Assembly: GCA_947652115.1 (NCBI GenBank) | Contig: OX393574.1 | Span: 11,212,336 to 11,276,335 of the forward strand | Source of the DNA: Blastomussa wellsi | Lineage: Eukaryota > Cnidaria > Anthozoa > Scleractinia > Plerogyridae | Direction of reading: 5' to 3' | DNA length: 64,000 bases | Part shown: positions 43,701-54,852 of the stretch, one piece after another | Layout: the number at the start of each line of letters is the position of its first letter | Position numbering within the stretch: position 1 is the stretch's first letter | Made by a program: the position numbers and the translations under genes | The notes under the pieces: generated by a model | Databases searched by the model: none | What the model saw: the letters and a program-made list of their open reading frames with translations, nothing else | Told to the model about the DNA's origin: nothing

Positions 43701-46376
43701 CACGTGTTGCACGCGCGAACCTATGCGCGCGCTGATTCACGGACATGTGTTTCCCCAAACTAAGGGTTCGTTTTTTTAATTTAAAAAAAAAATCCAAGAT
43801 TGGTTTCTTAAATTAGTCCAAAATCACTCGGATCATGATGCATCCAAGGAACCGAAGAATCCTTGCCCAGTGATCTTGGATTGTTTAATAAAGGAACGCC
43901 AAATCCGTTTTCGGATTTAAGAATCCAATCTTGGATTATTTTAATGAAACGCACAAATCAGAGTAAAAATATTGCGTGTAGAAGAAACAAAGTAAACGTG
44001 GCAGAATACGTGACTAAAGTTGCATTGCTCTTTATTACCCTGTTAAAAACTATCTAAATCTTCTAAGTGTGGTTTGAAAGCAATCAATGATTTTTTAGAT
44101 CATTCTCCACGTTCATGAGCTGTGGAATGGCGGGAAACCAATGGACGCGATAAAAACCTGCATCGAACTGACAGGGATGGAGGATGTCGAGAAGGATCTG
44201 GGAACCAATTCTAAGTTGAGCTCTCCTTGCACGCTGGTATCACGTGATTACGCACTGTTCCTGAACACCCTTCAGCAGTTACCAAGTAGCTGGTAAGACA
44301 AGCGAATGAAAGCGATCGAGCGCATGTACCCGGACAAATATCCTGGAGTTAGAAGATTGGCATGAGTTATCACTTGTAACCATTTTTTGTCTTGTACTCT
44401 GTACCTCAGCTCGTTTTTTCGCACGCTTAACAAAACACTTAAAAAGTTTCTTGTCTGACTTCTCTGTTGTAATGTATCCTCTGAAAACTGTAACTACCTA
44501 GCAATGTAAATCCCGCAGGGGGGGGGGGGGGGGAGTGCGGGCATAGGTGGGGATTTGAACTGAGCTGAGATTTTCTATTCAAATGGCCTGCCCCAGGGCA
44601 ATTGTAAATGGTCAAAAGAGTCACTAAAAGTCAATAAAATGTTGCTAGAAAGGCCAATAAAACGGTCAAAAGTCTCCGCTACGGGACGTTAACTACTGTC
44701 AAATCCCCAACCTATGCCCGCACCCCCCCCCCCCCTCCACGGGGCCGGATTTACATTGATAGGTGCGTAACGTGGTATTGTTGTCCTTTATTGTCAGCTC
44801 GATGTGGACGCTATCCTCTGAAAACTGTAACTACTTAGCAATGTAAATCCCGCAAGGGGTGGGGGGGGGGAGGTATTGCGGGCATAGGTGGGGATTTGAA
44901 CTGAGCTGAGATTTTCTCTTCAATTGCCCTGCCCCAGGGCAATTGTAAATGGTCAAAAGAGTCACTAAAAGTCAATAAAATGTTGCTAGAAAGGCCAATA
45001 AAGCGGTCAAAAGTCTCCGCTACGGGACGTTAACTACTGTCAAATCCCCAACCTATGCCCGCACTCCCCCCCCCCCCCACGGGGCCGGATTTACATTGAT
45101 AGGTGCGTAACGTGGTATTGTTGTCCTTTATTGTCAGCTCGATGTGGACGCTAAATCTTTGTGTGCTTGTCCTTCCAAAGCTGAAAGGGTTCATTTCAAC
45201 TCAGCACCACACGAGGTATGAAGTAGTTTTGTCTAGTAGCTCGAGATAGTGTTACATCTCCAGTACTCAGAAACGGCTCTCCACATGTTTGACCAATCAT
45301 TTCGCCCAACTTCTTTTCAAAATCATTGTCCACACTTCGCTCTAGCAATATAAAGAATGTTCTGGCAGGATGTTGAATCGAGGGTCTGCTCAATGCTAAT
45401 ATTTGAAGAGTTGATTTTTTTAAGGAGAATAGATAGTTTTCTTTATTTTTGTTTTCTTTCCACCACAGTCACGTTGAAATGGCTTGCAGTATTGTCCACG
45501 TTGTGTTGAAGAAGGTTGCGGTTGTTGTTCGCCGCACGTCTAAGGGTGAGAATACACAGTGACTATTTTTGTTTATTTTGTGTTTCAATTTGCAAACCAG
45601 AGTTGAACAAAATCGTTTGCAATTTAACTCTTTCAGCTCCAAATTATCGAGATGCTGTTTTCTCTGTTTCAAGCCGAGTCTTGGCGCACAGCCTTTCATA
45701 TGGAAATGAGTTTTAAGTAGCAAGTCTTTTGTTCAGAAAATCAAATCAGTTAGTTTCCACATGAAAGCGAGTTGTGTACCAAAACTCGTTTTGAAACAGA
45801 GGTAGGAGGCAACTCGGAAATTGATAAACATCCATACCCATGTGTGATATAGGATTTGAAAGCAGTGTTAACCTGCGCGTGTTCCAAAAATCGCATCAAC
45901 AATCACTTAGGGGGTGATAGAGAGAACTTACCTTTCGTTCATCACGCCTCCCATTGTCGGGCGCGCTTTGAGTAAAAAGATATTTACAAGGTCATTTTGG
46001 GGTGAAAATTGTATCAAAAATGGCTAGATTTGAACGCCCCAAGTGCATAAGTGCTCTAATTAAAATAAGGTGGCAAATGCCAACTTTATATCCCCCAAAA
46101 TGCCAAACCAAGTAAAACTTCGAGTGAGTCTAACGTGCTAAATGTTTTTCTGTCTGACTAACAACTTTAGGAAGTAAGAACAAAGAGAAGGAACAGAAGG
46201 TCAAATTCTGTACCGCCGAACTGAAGGAAATCAAGGACATGACGGGTGACGTCATACAAGCAGTTAAATCCGGCAAGAAAAAGAACACCGAAGATCCCGG
46301 ATCAATGAAATTAGTACTGAAAGAGCTTCAGTTTGCACTAGGGACATTCCTGGGAAATGCAACTACTACAAGTTAA
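37738..46376 (+). CDS. Predicted multi-exon gene of unknown function
   Basis: Not recognised. Exon candidates with good splice signals and phases that fit throughout: 37738-37989, 38479-38510, 38741-38807, 38897-40731, 42390-42461, 44099-44292, 45469-45545, 46171-46376 (TAA). The large fourth exon (about 610 codons, perfect GTAAGT donor) is Ser/Lys/Glu-rich and probably disordered, except for a helical patch around EIFATEYVAEMCKIALSRIL, whose hydrophobic spacing resembles an anchoring helix. The first and last exons look helical and vaguely alike (a Cys-Lys-rich start, then ...D...K.LL.FL). The three last junctions are the most secure; exons two and three are weak. Two genes rather than one remain possible. 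Confidence 0.45.
41462..41739. mobile_element. Foldback with internal CACTGGGT repeats
   Basis: Ends TCATGACACCCC...ACAGACCCA and TGGGTCTGTTACAG...GTTGTCATGA. The interior has repeated TTCACTGGGT(A) words. Lies in an intron of the predicted + gene. Confidence 0.7.
42803..43419 (-). CDS. Possible - strand exons, unknown
   Basis: Two open stretches on the - strand within an intron of the + gene: 43090-43419 (109 codons, hydrophobic-helical, e.g. ARQVIKVLLEIPLLVEQEIL) and 42803-42992 (TAG acceptor, GTTATC donor, Lys/Ser-rich). No family is recognised and the link between them is not established. Confidence 0.2.
44476..45152. repeat. Tandemly duplicated palindromic element
   Basis: Two head-to-tail units of about 338 bp (44476-44812 and 44813-45152) that differ mainly in homopolymer length. 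Each unit is itself a foldback: AATGTAAATCCCGC plus a G tract plus TGCGGGCATAGGTGGGGATT, mirrored at the other end with a C tract. Lies in an intron of the + gene, between the exons at 44099 and 45469. Confidence 0.85.
45647..45818. mobile_element. Foldback element
   Basis: Arms CGAGATGCTGTTTTCTCTGT...CATATGGAAA and TTTCCACATGAAAG...AAACAGAGGTAGGAGGCAAC. One arm is also found at 2352-2408. It lies in the last intron of the predicted + gene. Confidence 0.65.
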
Positions 46377-47988
46377 CGCTATAACTAAAGACGATTTTGT
46401 CATGTTTGTTGTAGACTGTTCTTTGATTAATATTCGTTTCGAATTGATGCAGACTTGGTCCTCTTGGCAGGCCGCTCAAACAAACAAATCGTTTCAATTT
46501 ACTTCGCTCTGAGGATCATCCGGAATTGTCATTATCTTTGCTTGCTAAGAAATGCCACTATCGAAAGCTGCATGGGCTATATCCTCCGTTGCCTAGCCCT
46601 AAATTTCGATTTTTCCGTCGCGGCCAACCCTCGGGTCATGTGGATACGTCACCGAAACGAGTACTGACGTCATACTATACCATGAAAGCCTGGGGAATAA
46701 GCCGTTCAGGAACTGGGCAATGTTCTCCGCATAGTATCAAAAGGGGTTTGGGATGAAGTTCTCTGCTGAGTTAATCGCGAAGTGAGTACAGGCGCAATTT
46801 TCTTTCTCGTCTCTTTCGCGTTAAATTACTTCCCTTTGCAGTTTTTTTCCCCGAAACTCTTCTTGAGCCTGTGTAAAGGAGAGCGCTGAATGGCTTAAGT
46901 TACAAACAGATAGATTAATTAATTGAAGACTTGTATGGGACGTAATAAAAACAATATTAAGCTGAATGTAAATGAAGGTTATTTAGCTATATTAAAAGCT
47001 ATTTTGATCTATATAAGTTGAATGAACGAATAACTTTAATGGTGTGACAGGAATAAAAGGTATCTGTCCGGAATATTAGCGATCTAGTTCGGCTTTTTAG
47101 CGATGTGGTCGTCTATTTGAATGAGCACCTAGCATCCCTTAGCCCCCCCCCCCCCTCTCGCCCTCGTAGGGCTTTCCACAAGTTGCTCCAGATTTCCCAA
47201 AAAGTTGCCCGTAATTACTCTAAAAGGTGCTCAAAAGTTACTCAAAAAAGACAAAAGCAAAAAGTTGCTCGAAACGAAAAAAGTCGCTCAAACAACGAAA
47301 AGTTACCTAAAGGTTGCCTAGCAACTTGTGAAAAACCCTACCCCTCGGTCCCAACCAAAAGGGGTAAATAATTGGAAAGCCTGGCCGACTTCAAGTCAAT
47401 TTTACGAACACAAATTTTTAATTACGAGCGAAACAATAGTACTTGTCCAAGAAAACCAAGATGGGAATGGCCGAACGTATGCGTGACTTAATCAGCGCTA
47501 TCCCAACCTATCCGTAGAGTTTGGGGTTTGCAAAACGAGGACCAATTCTCATCATCACGATCAATCAGGTGATTTCCAAAAAGTGAGAGGGTGGTCTAAC
47601 TTTGGAAGCATTTTACGTAACACAGAATAACCTTGGAATATCATTAAGTTATGAAACTTTGAATGTTTATTGGCTTCATATATTATCACGTGACCTTTCA
47701 GGCTTATTTTTAGTTCAAGTCCTTCTTAGCAAAATGGCATGACTTTTTTTGTTTTTCAGGTTTATGAGCTATAGGCCATTAGGTGCATCTCTTCTGTTGC
47801 TGGAACGTTTGACATAATTCTAAATAAAGGCCTGAAAATGAGTATAAACTTTTGCTGGCGGACTGGGTACTAGTACAAAAGCTCAGGATAACTAGCATTC
47901 ATATGCTTGTTACTAAGCGCACATTTACTAAACTCAGTTGGTTGGGCACCAGGCTGCCGTGCGGGAGGTCGAGGGTTCGAGTTCCCCT

Positions 47989-48028
<40 letters not shown>

Positions 48029-49388
48029 CGTGCTACCTTTGCAAAGACATCTGCAAATGGTTAGACGTTCAAGTCTTCTCGGACAAGTTCTATAACCCGT
48101 AGGCGCCATCTCCTGTACGTTCAGTGTTACATGGCTAGCAGGTGGCGTTAAAGCACACACACACTTCTCGTAAAGAGTAGGGCACGGAGTTCCCGGTGTT
48201 GTGGTCTGTCTTTGGTTGAGTGTTCTGTACTTCATGGGTTGGTGCTTTAATAAGGGCTTACAGGCCTGTTTGCGCCTTTCTCCCTTGGACTGATCTGTCC
48301 AGAAAATGCTTAAAATAAAGTAAAGTAAGGAAAGGATAAGATAAGATTTAGATAAGCCTTATTAAATTTGACTCTTTCGGTTGGCGAGAACAACTCACCC
48401 GTAAACCGCTTGCAGTATGTTTTTCGTTAGTCTCGTAGCGCCAATCGGAAATCATCAGGGCCGGGGAGCGACAACAGGCGGTTGTATTCGCAGACCAGGA
48501 GCTTTACAACAAATGATTGTTACTAATTGTTTACATCCTGCATTACCGAGTATTCTCAACGTCACCATCCTCGTTCTACCAATTCAATTGGTACCGAATG
48601 TCCCTTTAGTGCTCGAGCTAAAATTTAATTGGGACCGAATATCCTAATCGTCCTCGTGCTCGATTTCAATATCCCTCTGTGCCCGTGTTCTGGCTTACGA
48701 ACTGGTGGCGATTAAGCTCAAACGCTTCGCCTCTTCATGTAAGTGCCAAGCCGCAGTTCTAGACAAATCCAGAATGAAATCGATCAGTGATCAAAGATTT
48801 TGGAGAAAGCTAAAGTCGCACGTGAGTGCAAAATCTGTCGACAAAATATCATGACCAATACTGTGAGCGCTACGTGAGATCTTGAAATATGTTGCCACGA
48901 TTGATTCCTTTCTTCCCTTTTCAGGTTCTTCAGCAGAGCAGGCAAATATTAATTTAATGATAATGATGTTAAATTTATCAGTACAAATCTTGATACCGAC
49001 AAGGTGTATTCGCCGTTGGAGAACTGAATCAGAACAGGTTCTCGAAGACGGGAGTATTCGAGAATACTCGTCTAGCCGAATTCGTGTTTAGAGATCATTG
49101 CAATTATCGAACAATGCCAGGGGACTACGTTAGAAAGCTTTACGAATGGACAGAGAAAGCTTCCATTTTTCAGAAGTATATTGCATGCAGGAGTGGATCT
49201 AGGGTGATGGTGCAGGGGATAACCACCCACTCACCCTGACCCACCCCCAGAGTTTTGACAATATTAAGCAGTTTTGCCCTCAGTGCGACTTTACCACAAA
49301 AGATGACATAGCTAAGAAGGAATCACTCTTCCACCCTGCTTGTGCTTTGATCGATGCGTTAGGAGCCGAAAGGCGAAAGGCGCGCGCA
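46377..49388. other. Gene-free stretch
   Basis: No coding region is supported. It contains the SINE at 47920-48265, a C-rich tract at 47143, a stretch repeating AAGTTGCTC/AAAGTTACTC-type words around 47180-47330, and a repeated TTGG(T/G)ACCGAAT word at 48587 and 48630. Some sequence near 46600 (GTGACGTCA-like) could be 3' flanking DNA. Confidence 0.5.
47920..48265 (+). mobile_element. tRNA-derived SINE
   Basis: A box A-like AACTCAGTTGGTTGGGCACC and box B GAGGGTTCGAGTTCCCC head the element. The body contains AACTGAGGAGAACGTGCTAC and ends with CTTCTCGTAAAGAGTAGGGC...GGGTTGGTGCTTTA. The last part recurs at 29530-29650. Confidence 0.75.
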
Positions 49389-49640
49389 CAATCTACCGTA
49401 AGGAAAAAGATGGCGACTGGTACATTTACCTATAATGCTTTGCGGGCGAAAACGCTAAAAGAGCGTATAAAAACACAAAGAAACGTTGTAAGTCGTTCAA
49501 ACTCGGCAAGAGCAATGTTGTTAGTACAAGGGACTACTTCCGTTAAACCACACCTTTCTATATGCCCAGTGGGCTTTGTTTGGTTCGCAAGGTATTGTGG
49601 TAAAATGTACAGCCGCCATCTTTTTTCTTACGGTGGATTG
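49389..49640. mobile_element. MITE with ~50-bp inverted ends
   Basis: CAATCTACCGTAAGGAAAAA...GATGGCG at the left is mirrored by CGCCATCTTTTTTCTTACGG...TGGATTG at the right, including GTACATTT...GCTTTGCG. About 250 bp, non-coding. Confidence 0.8.
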
Positions 49641-50309
49641 CAACTCCTCTTCGGAACCAATACCCGTGAAACCCGTGCATTGTACCGGTGAGCCGGAACA
49701 CGTGTAGCCTGTTCCAGGCTTTCGGTTAGCTAGTGGGGAACGGCACAAAGGGAAAAGGCGCGGGAAATAGGGAGGGGGATGCTTGTGGGGACAGGAAATT
49801 CCCCCTCCTTACTTTTTCGCGCGCTTTTTTGCTTTGCACCTTTTTTATGTCGTAAAAGAGTATGCAAGCGAATGATTATTAAAGTAGAAATGGCTAGCAG
49901 AAAACTTCCAAATAATCGCACTAGACACATGCATGTAATAGTCCATGGGCCAGAGCAATTCTCGGTACCACTCGGGGGGAGAAAATTTAAGTGATATCTG
50001 GTGTAAGGTTATAGGAAGGACGTGTCAAATTCACTTGATAGCAATGCTGAAATAGTAGCTTTCAGTTTTTGTTCTGTAATTCTTTGCATTAAAGACTTAT
50101 TACTGAAACATGGAAACGAGGCTGACATTAAAACAATTATTTAAATGGTTTCTTTGTTTATTATAGCAAGTGAGTAAGCAAATTTTACATAAAACAACAT
50201 TTCTCAATATTGTTTATGGTTGAAAGCTAAAACATTTTTATTTGGCTCGAAAAAAACTTAAAACAAGCCAAAACCTCAAGCGCTAAAGGCATCATGGGTA
50301 GTTTCCAAG

Positions 50310-53300
50310 ATGGCGGCCTCACTGCATGGTAAGTCCTTCGCAGTTCTTGTCCTATTTTTCCGTTTTTGACGATTTTTGCCAACTAACATAACGAAAGTAG
50401 GCCTTAATAAAGTCACAGCTAGTTAAAGAAAAGTACAAACACAAACCTTTTTAGGATTTTTCTGCATTTTTCGTGCTTTTAATAAACGATACTTGCAGAT
50501 ATTCGAGAGTTGTCGATCGATAACTGTAAAGTTAACGACAAAACTTGAAAGCTACGTACAGTTTCAATTATTGTTTTATTCCAACAGACCAAACTAAGCG
50601 ACCTCGTTGTGAATCCTGTATCATTCATTGTTCTGATGATGACAGTTTGCTAATAAAGCCTAAAGATCTCGATTCGTGGAAAACATTATTGACGGCAGCC
50701 ACAGTTAGAAATCATAGACCATTGCTAGATTTAGCAGATCATATCAATGAAGGGGAAATCCCCCCCGTCAGCTATCACAGGAAATGCCGTAGTATCTTTA
50801 CAATGAAACGAGACCTGGAGCAAATGTCCCAAAAAAAAAACGGTCGCCGGGGAAGATATTCTCGAGAGTAATGATGAAAGTGAAGAGCAAAGACCTCGTC
50901 GGCAAGAGCCAAGTACTAGCAGAACTTACGCGCAAATATGTATTTTTTGTGAGAAGAAAACTCGATATAAGAAAGGTACAAGATCTCGAGATCCTTTGAC
51001 TCAATGTGTTGACTTGCGTGCTGATGCCTCGATTAGAAAGGCTGCTATTGCTACGGGTGATAGCAGAATTATTGGCCTTGCCTCTCGTGATCTGGTAGCG
51101 GCTGAGGCGTGGTACCACGGCCAGTGCTATCGAGATTATACCCGACCAGATAAAGCCAGCAAGAACTCAGACTTGGACAGCAACTCTGACTTGGATGGAA
51201 TAAACTATTGTAGTATAGAGTCTCAAGCTTATGACAAGCTGTTTGAGTTTATTCGATCAGATTTGTTAGAGAATCCCAGGCACGTTACGATGGTATAATC
51301 GCGCCGTTAGACTCCACAAACTTGTATTTGAAGCCTTAATGAGACTGGCATGGCAAGGATTCAGGCCCTGGATAGAGAAAAATCATGAGGGATCTACAGC
51401 TATCGTTGATAGCTTCTTTAGTGAGACTGGAGAGCTGTATGATGACATCAGCGAAGGAGAGTTCCAGAAGCACATGACCAGCGCTTCTAGTGTAGCTTTC
51501 GTCACACTTTTTGACAAGTACATGGAGTTTCTCCGGTACAACAACGGCAAGTTATCTGAGTTCTGGCTATCTTACCTTGATATGGTAGAGATTCTGCTGG
51601 GAATTTTAAGGGCATCGAGGGAAGGCAACTGGGAACTTCATGTTTCATCAATAAGGAACATGATCCCGTGGTGCTTTGCATACGATAATTTGAACTATGC
51701 AAGATATTTACCTTCCTATCTATCAGAAATGTCGCACCTCGGAGAAACGCATCCAGATGTTTTAGAGTATTTGCAGTCTGGTGGCTTCTCAGCACAGATT
51801 GGAGATGTTAACCCGTTCGGTAGAATACCGATTGATCAGACTTGCGAAGAAACTGTGAATAAAGACACAAAAACACCTGGAGGTACGAAGGGCTTCAGCC
51901 TAAAGCCTGCAGCTGTAAGCAAATACTATCTTATAGCAGAGTACCGAAATATTTTCATGCGACAGTTTAAGGAAATGCTTGACCTGGACACCCTAACGAC
52001 ATGCAAGCACACTGATCTCCAAGCAAGTCGAATGACAAGAGACGAAGAAGACGTCAAGTTGTTGATGTCGATGCTTGATGAAAGCTGGATCAATCCTTTC
52101 AAGGGCGAACAGCAAGACCTGGTTTGTCTATCTACTGGCAAGCTCGCTACTCCTGAGATAGAAAAAGATCTGCTTCAAGCACAGGCTCTGGGAGAGAAGG
52201 CTTACAAGACTTTCAGTAAGGATAGACTTGAATCTGACCCACCAAAAGTGAAATTCAATGACAAAATGACGAAACTTCAACTTAAAACATTTGGCGATCT
52301 TTCAAAGAAGATGAAAGTACAAAGTGGAAAAAGCAAGGAAGTAATCATTAAAGCAGATCGTGCGCTGTTCGCGCAGATGATTATTATTGCCGAGAACAGG
52401 AACTTGAAGATGCAAGATGTACTGTGCCACCCTCTTGGACCTCTTCCTTGGGCCTTAGCTTCGCCGGATGGATCTTTAAGAAAAACGAATAAAGCATCGT
52501 TGGCCAAGGAGCTCCAGAAGAATATGACAGCAGCCGATATGATACCACAGCCTAGCGCGCGGATTATTGATGGAATGGCAATGGTTCAAAAGTTGAGAGG
52601 CGACCAAAAAACATTTGCTGAAGTGGCCGACTGTATGATGTCAATGGTTTTGCATGAGGGAACAGACAGCCAGCGCATCGACGTGGTCTTCGACGTTTAC
52701 CGAGATTGTTCGATCAAGAATGCTGAGAGAGAGAAGAGAAGCTTAGAAATTGGCCACGAGTTCAGAAACATCAAGGCCGATCACAAAGTGCATCAATGGC
52801 GAAAATTTCTAACCCATTCTAAAAACAAATCGCTTCTTATCAAATTCTTCACAGAAGAGTGGCAAAAGGAAAAGTACAGAGGTAGGATCGGTGGAAAGAA
52901 AATTATTGTAACAACCGAGGATCACTGCTTTGAAATATCTTCAACCAGTGCAACAAGAAGGGAAGAACTAACGTCGACACAAGAAGAAGCAGATACCAGA
53001 GTGTTACTCCATGCGGCACATGCAGCAGCAGAAGGATACAGAGCCGTTGTGATCACGTCAGAAGACACCGATGTCTTTATTCTCTCTTTGGCTTTCAAAG
53101 GCTTTATCCCTTGCCCTATGTTCGTCAAATGCGGCCAGCAAACGCGAACGAAATACATTGATGTGTCACAAGCTGCTCGGATGTTGGGATCGGAACTATG
53201 CAGATCTCTACCTGGTCTCCATGCCTTCACTGGCTGTGACAGCGTCAGTGCTTTTTCAGGAAAGGGCAAGGTAACAGCTTTGAAGCTTGTTAAACAAAGC

Positions 53301-53945
53301 AAATCATTTCAAACCCTGTTTCAAGAAATTGGTATGGAGTGGGACCTTACAGATGACCGATTTGCAAAGCTCCAAGAGTTTACCTGCAAGATGTACAGTT
53401 CCACCACAAAGACCCAAGACGTCAATGAACTTCGTTATTGGTATGAAGGAAATGGTGTTTTTATGTCGTTTGTTTTAAACTGTTAACTAGTCCTATGCTA
53501 TTTTATTATCGTCTGTTACACCATTAGTCTTTGTTATAGGTTATTCTGTGCGAAACAAGGAAAAGTTGACTCCAACCATCTGCCACCCTGTGCAGATTGT
53601 TTAAGGATGCACTCAATGAGAGCAAACTATCAAGCAGCTGTTTGGAGAAGAAGTCTGCAGAGTTGTCCTGAAGTCCCTTCACCTGTTGATCAAGGATGGG
53701 TTCAAGAGGACGGACAGTTATCGATCAAATGGATGAGTGTAGAACCAGCCCCTGCAGCACTTCTTGAGTTTCTCTCCTGTTCTTGTGCAAGATCATGCAA
53801 GCTGCCCACCTGTACGTGCCTTACTAATGGCCTGAAGTGCACAGACATGTGCAGGCTTCGCGACTGCAACAACCGTGCTGAAGAGGAGGAGATACCTTAC
53901 GACGGATCTTCTGATGACGAGCTTGAGGAGTATGAGGAAGATTAA
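50310..53945 (+). pseudogene. Transposon protein: duplicated CxxC/HxxC zinc motif, FEN/XPG-like nuclease, Cys-rich tail (frames broken)
   Basis: Exons: 50310-50328 (ATG in CCAAGATGGCGG, GTAAGT donor), 50588-53440 (CAG acceptor, GTATGA donor), 53540-53945 (TAA). The N-terminal part has two similar C-x2-C ... Y-H-x2-C units (CESC/YHRKC and CIFC/YHGQC). The long middle part is helical. Around 52980-53260 come EEADTRVLLHA, ITSEDTDVFIL and FTGCDS, in the order and spacing style of the XPG-I/FEN1 active site (EAEA, TEDSD, GCDY). The tail has 11 Cys in about 32 residues (CSCARSCK...CNN), CXC/tesmin-like. Two frame breaks are present: at a run of ten A (50831-50840) and again near 51290-51338. Either this copy is freshly decayed or the assembly has errors. 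Related uncharacterised proteins are, as I recall, common in cnidarians. Confidence 0.7.
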
Positions 53946-54183
53946 GACACTTCAAATAGATATAGTTGAGAAAATCGTCATATTATAAGTCGTAGATGTA
54001 AATAAGCCTCCTTTTTAAGGCAAGAGGCCTTTATTGACTCCGTTTATCAAACATATTTTTTAATTTGTGTTTTTGAACATGAAAGAGCTTTTCAAGTAAT
54101 GTGATAGAAACGTAAGAGGTGCTTTAATCAAAATATTTCTTAATCCTGACGTTGCATTTTGTATTGGAGTAGTCGTGTCTTAA

Positions 54184-54243
54184 GATCCAAGATGGCGGAT
54201 CCAAGATGGCGGATCCAAGATGGCGGATCCAAGATGGCAGACG
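54184..54243. repeat. Four tandem AAGATGGCGGATCC units
   Basis: A 15-bp unit (GATCCAAGATGGCG) repeated four times, the last diverged (GGCAGAC). Each unit contains CAAGATGGCGG, the YY1-type core also present at the element's start codon. It lies between the gene and the right end of the 4.8-kb transposon. Confidence 0.8.
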
Positions 54244-54852
54244 GGCATTAAGTAAGAAAGACTATCTTGGTAGCAATGCCATCTATCAAAATAATCAGCA
54301 GTGAAAAACCTTTTTATCTATTGTATCCAATTTATGAAGATTCTGTGAGATTGACATGTTAGAAAAAAAAATGCTTCAATTTTTTGTTTAAATTCAATAT
54401 TTTTTTGTCACTTTTTCTTGGAAAAAGGTATTAAAACTAAATAAAGTTTAAGTTCAGTGCTGTAAAACTGATGTTATTGAGATTGCCATCATTTTTCCAT
54501 AGCAAGTCACTTTGGCGCATGGTTAGTAGCCTTGGAAGGAATAGTTTTAAGCAGTTATCGTTTGTTCCCTATGAATTCTGCAAAACTGAGTGACGTCACT
54601 TTGTCACGTGATATTTCCTGTTCAGCTACTCATTTAGCACTGCTATCATACATAATATTAAATTAGAGTAATTGTACTTTTCAAAGATGTATGGTAGCAT
54701 TACTCCCCCTGAGTGGTACTGACATGTAAATTTTGGGGGTCCTGGCCTATGGACTATAAGTGCATACCTATTTTTGCAACCTGACCGGGGCCATTTGACA
54801 GCGGCATCACGCGGATGGCCCTGGGGACGAGGTTGTACATGTGCTTGAAAAC

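Larger units (their letters stand above)
49939..54756. mobile_element. 4.8-kb DNA transposon encoding a FEN/XPG-like nuclease protein
   Basis: Ends TAGTCCATGGGCC (49939-49951) and its mirror GGCCTATGGACTA (54744-54756, one mismatch), each flanked by TAA (49936-49938 and 54757-54759) as a probable 3-bp target duplication. A second inverted block, GGTACCACTCGGGGGGAG (about 49965) against CTCCCCCTGAGTGGTACT (about 54702), confirms the pairing. It carries one + strand gene with three exons (50310-53945), a tandem AAGATGGCGGATCC array near the right end, and a possible poly(A) signal AATAAA near 54437. It does not match the ends or proteins of the 5405-11173 element. The superfamily is not recognised. 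Confidence 0.8.

Noticed and set aside
47105..47371. 88-codon Lys-rich + frame
   Set aside because: Arises from repeated AAAAGTTGCTC words; no domain and no splice context.
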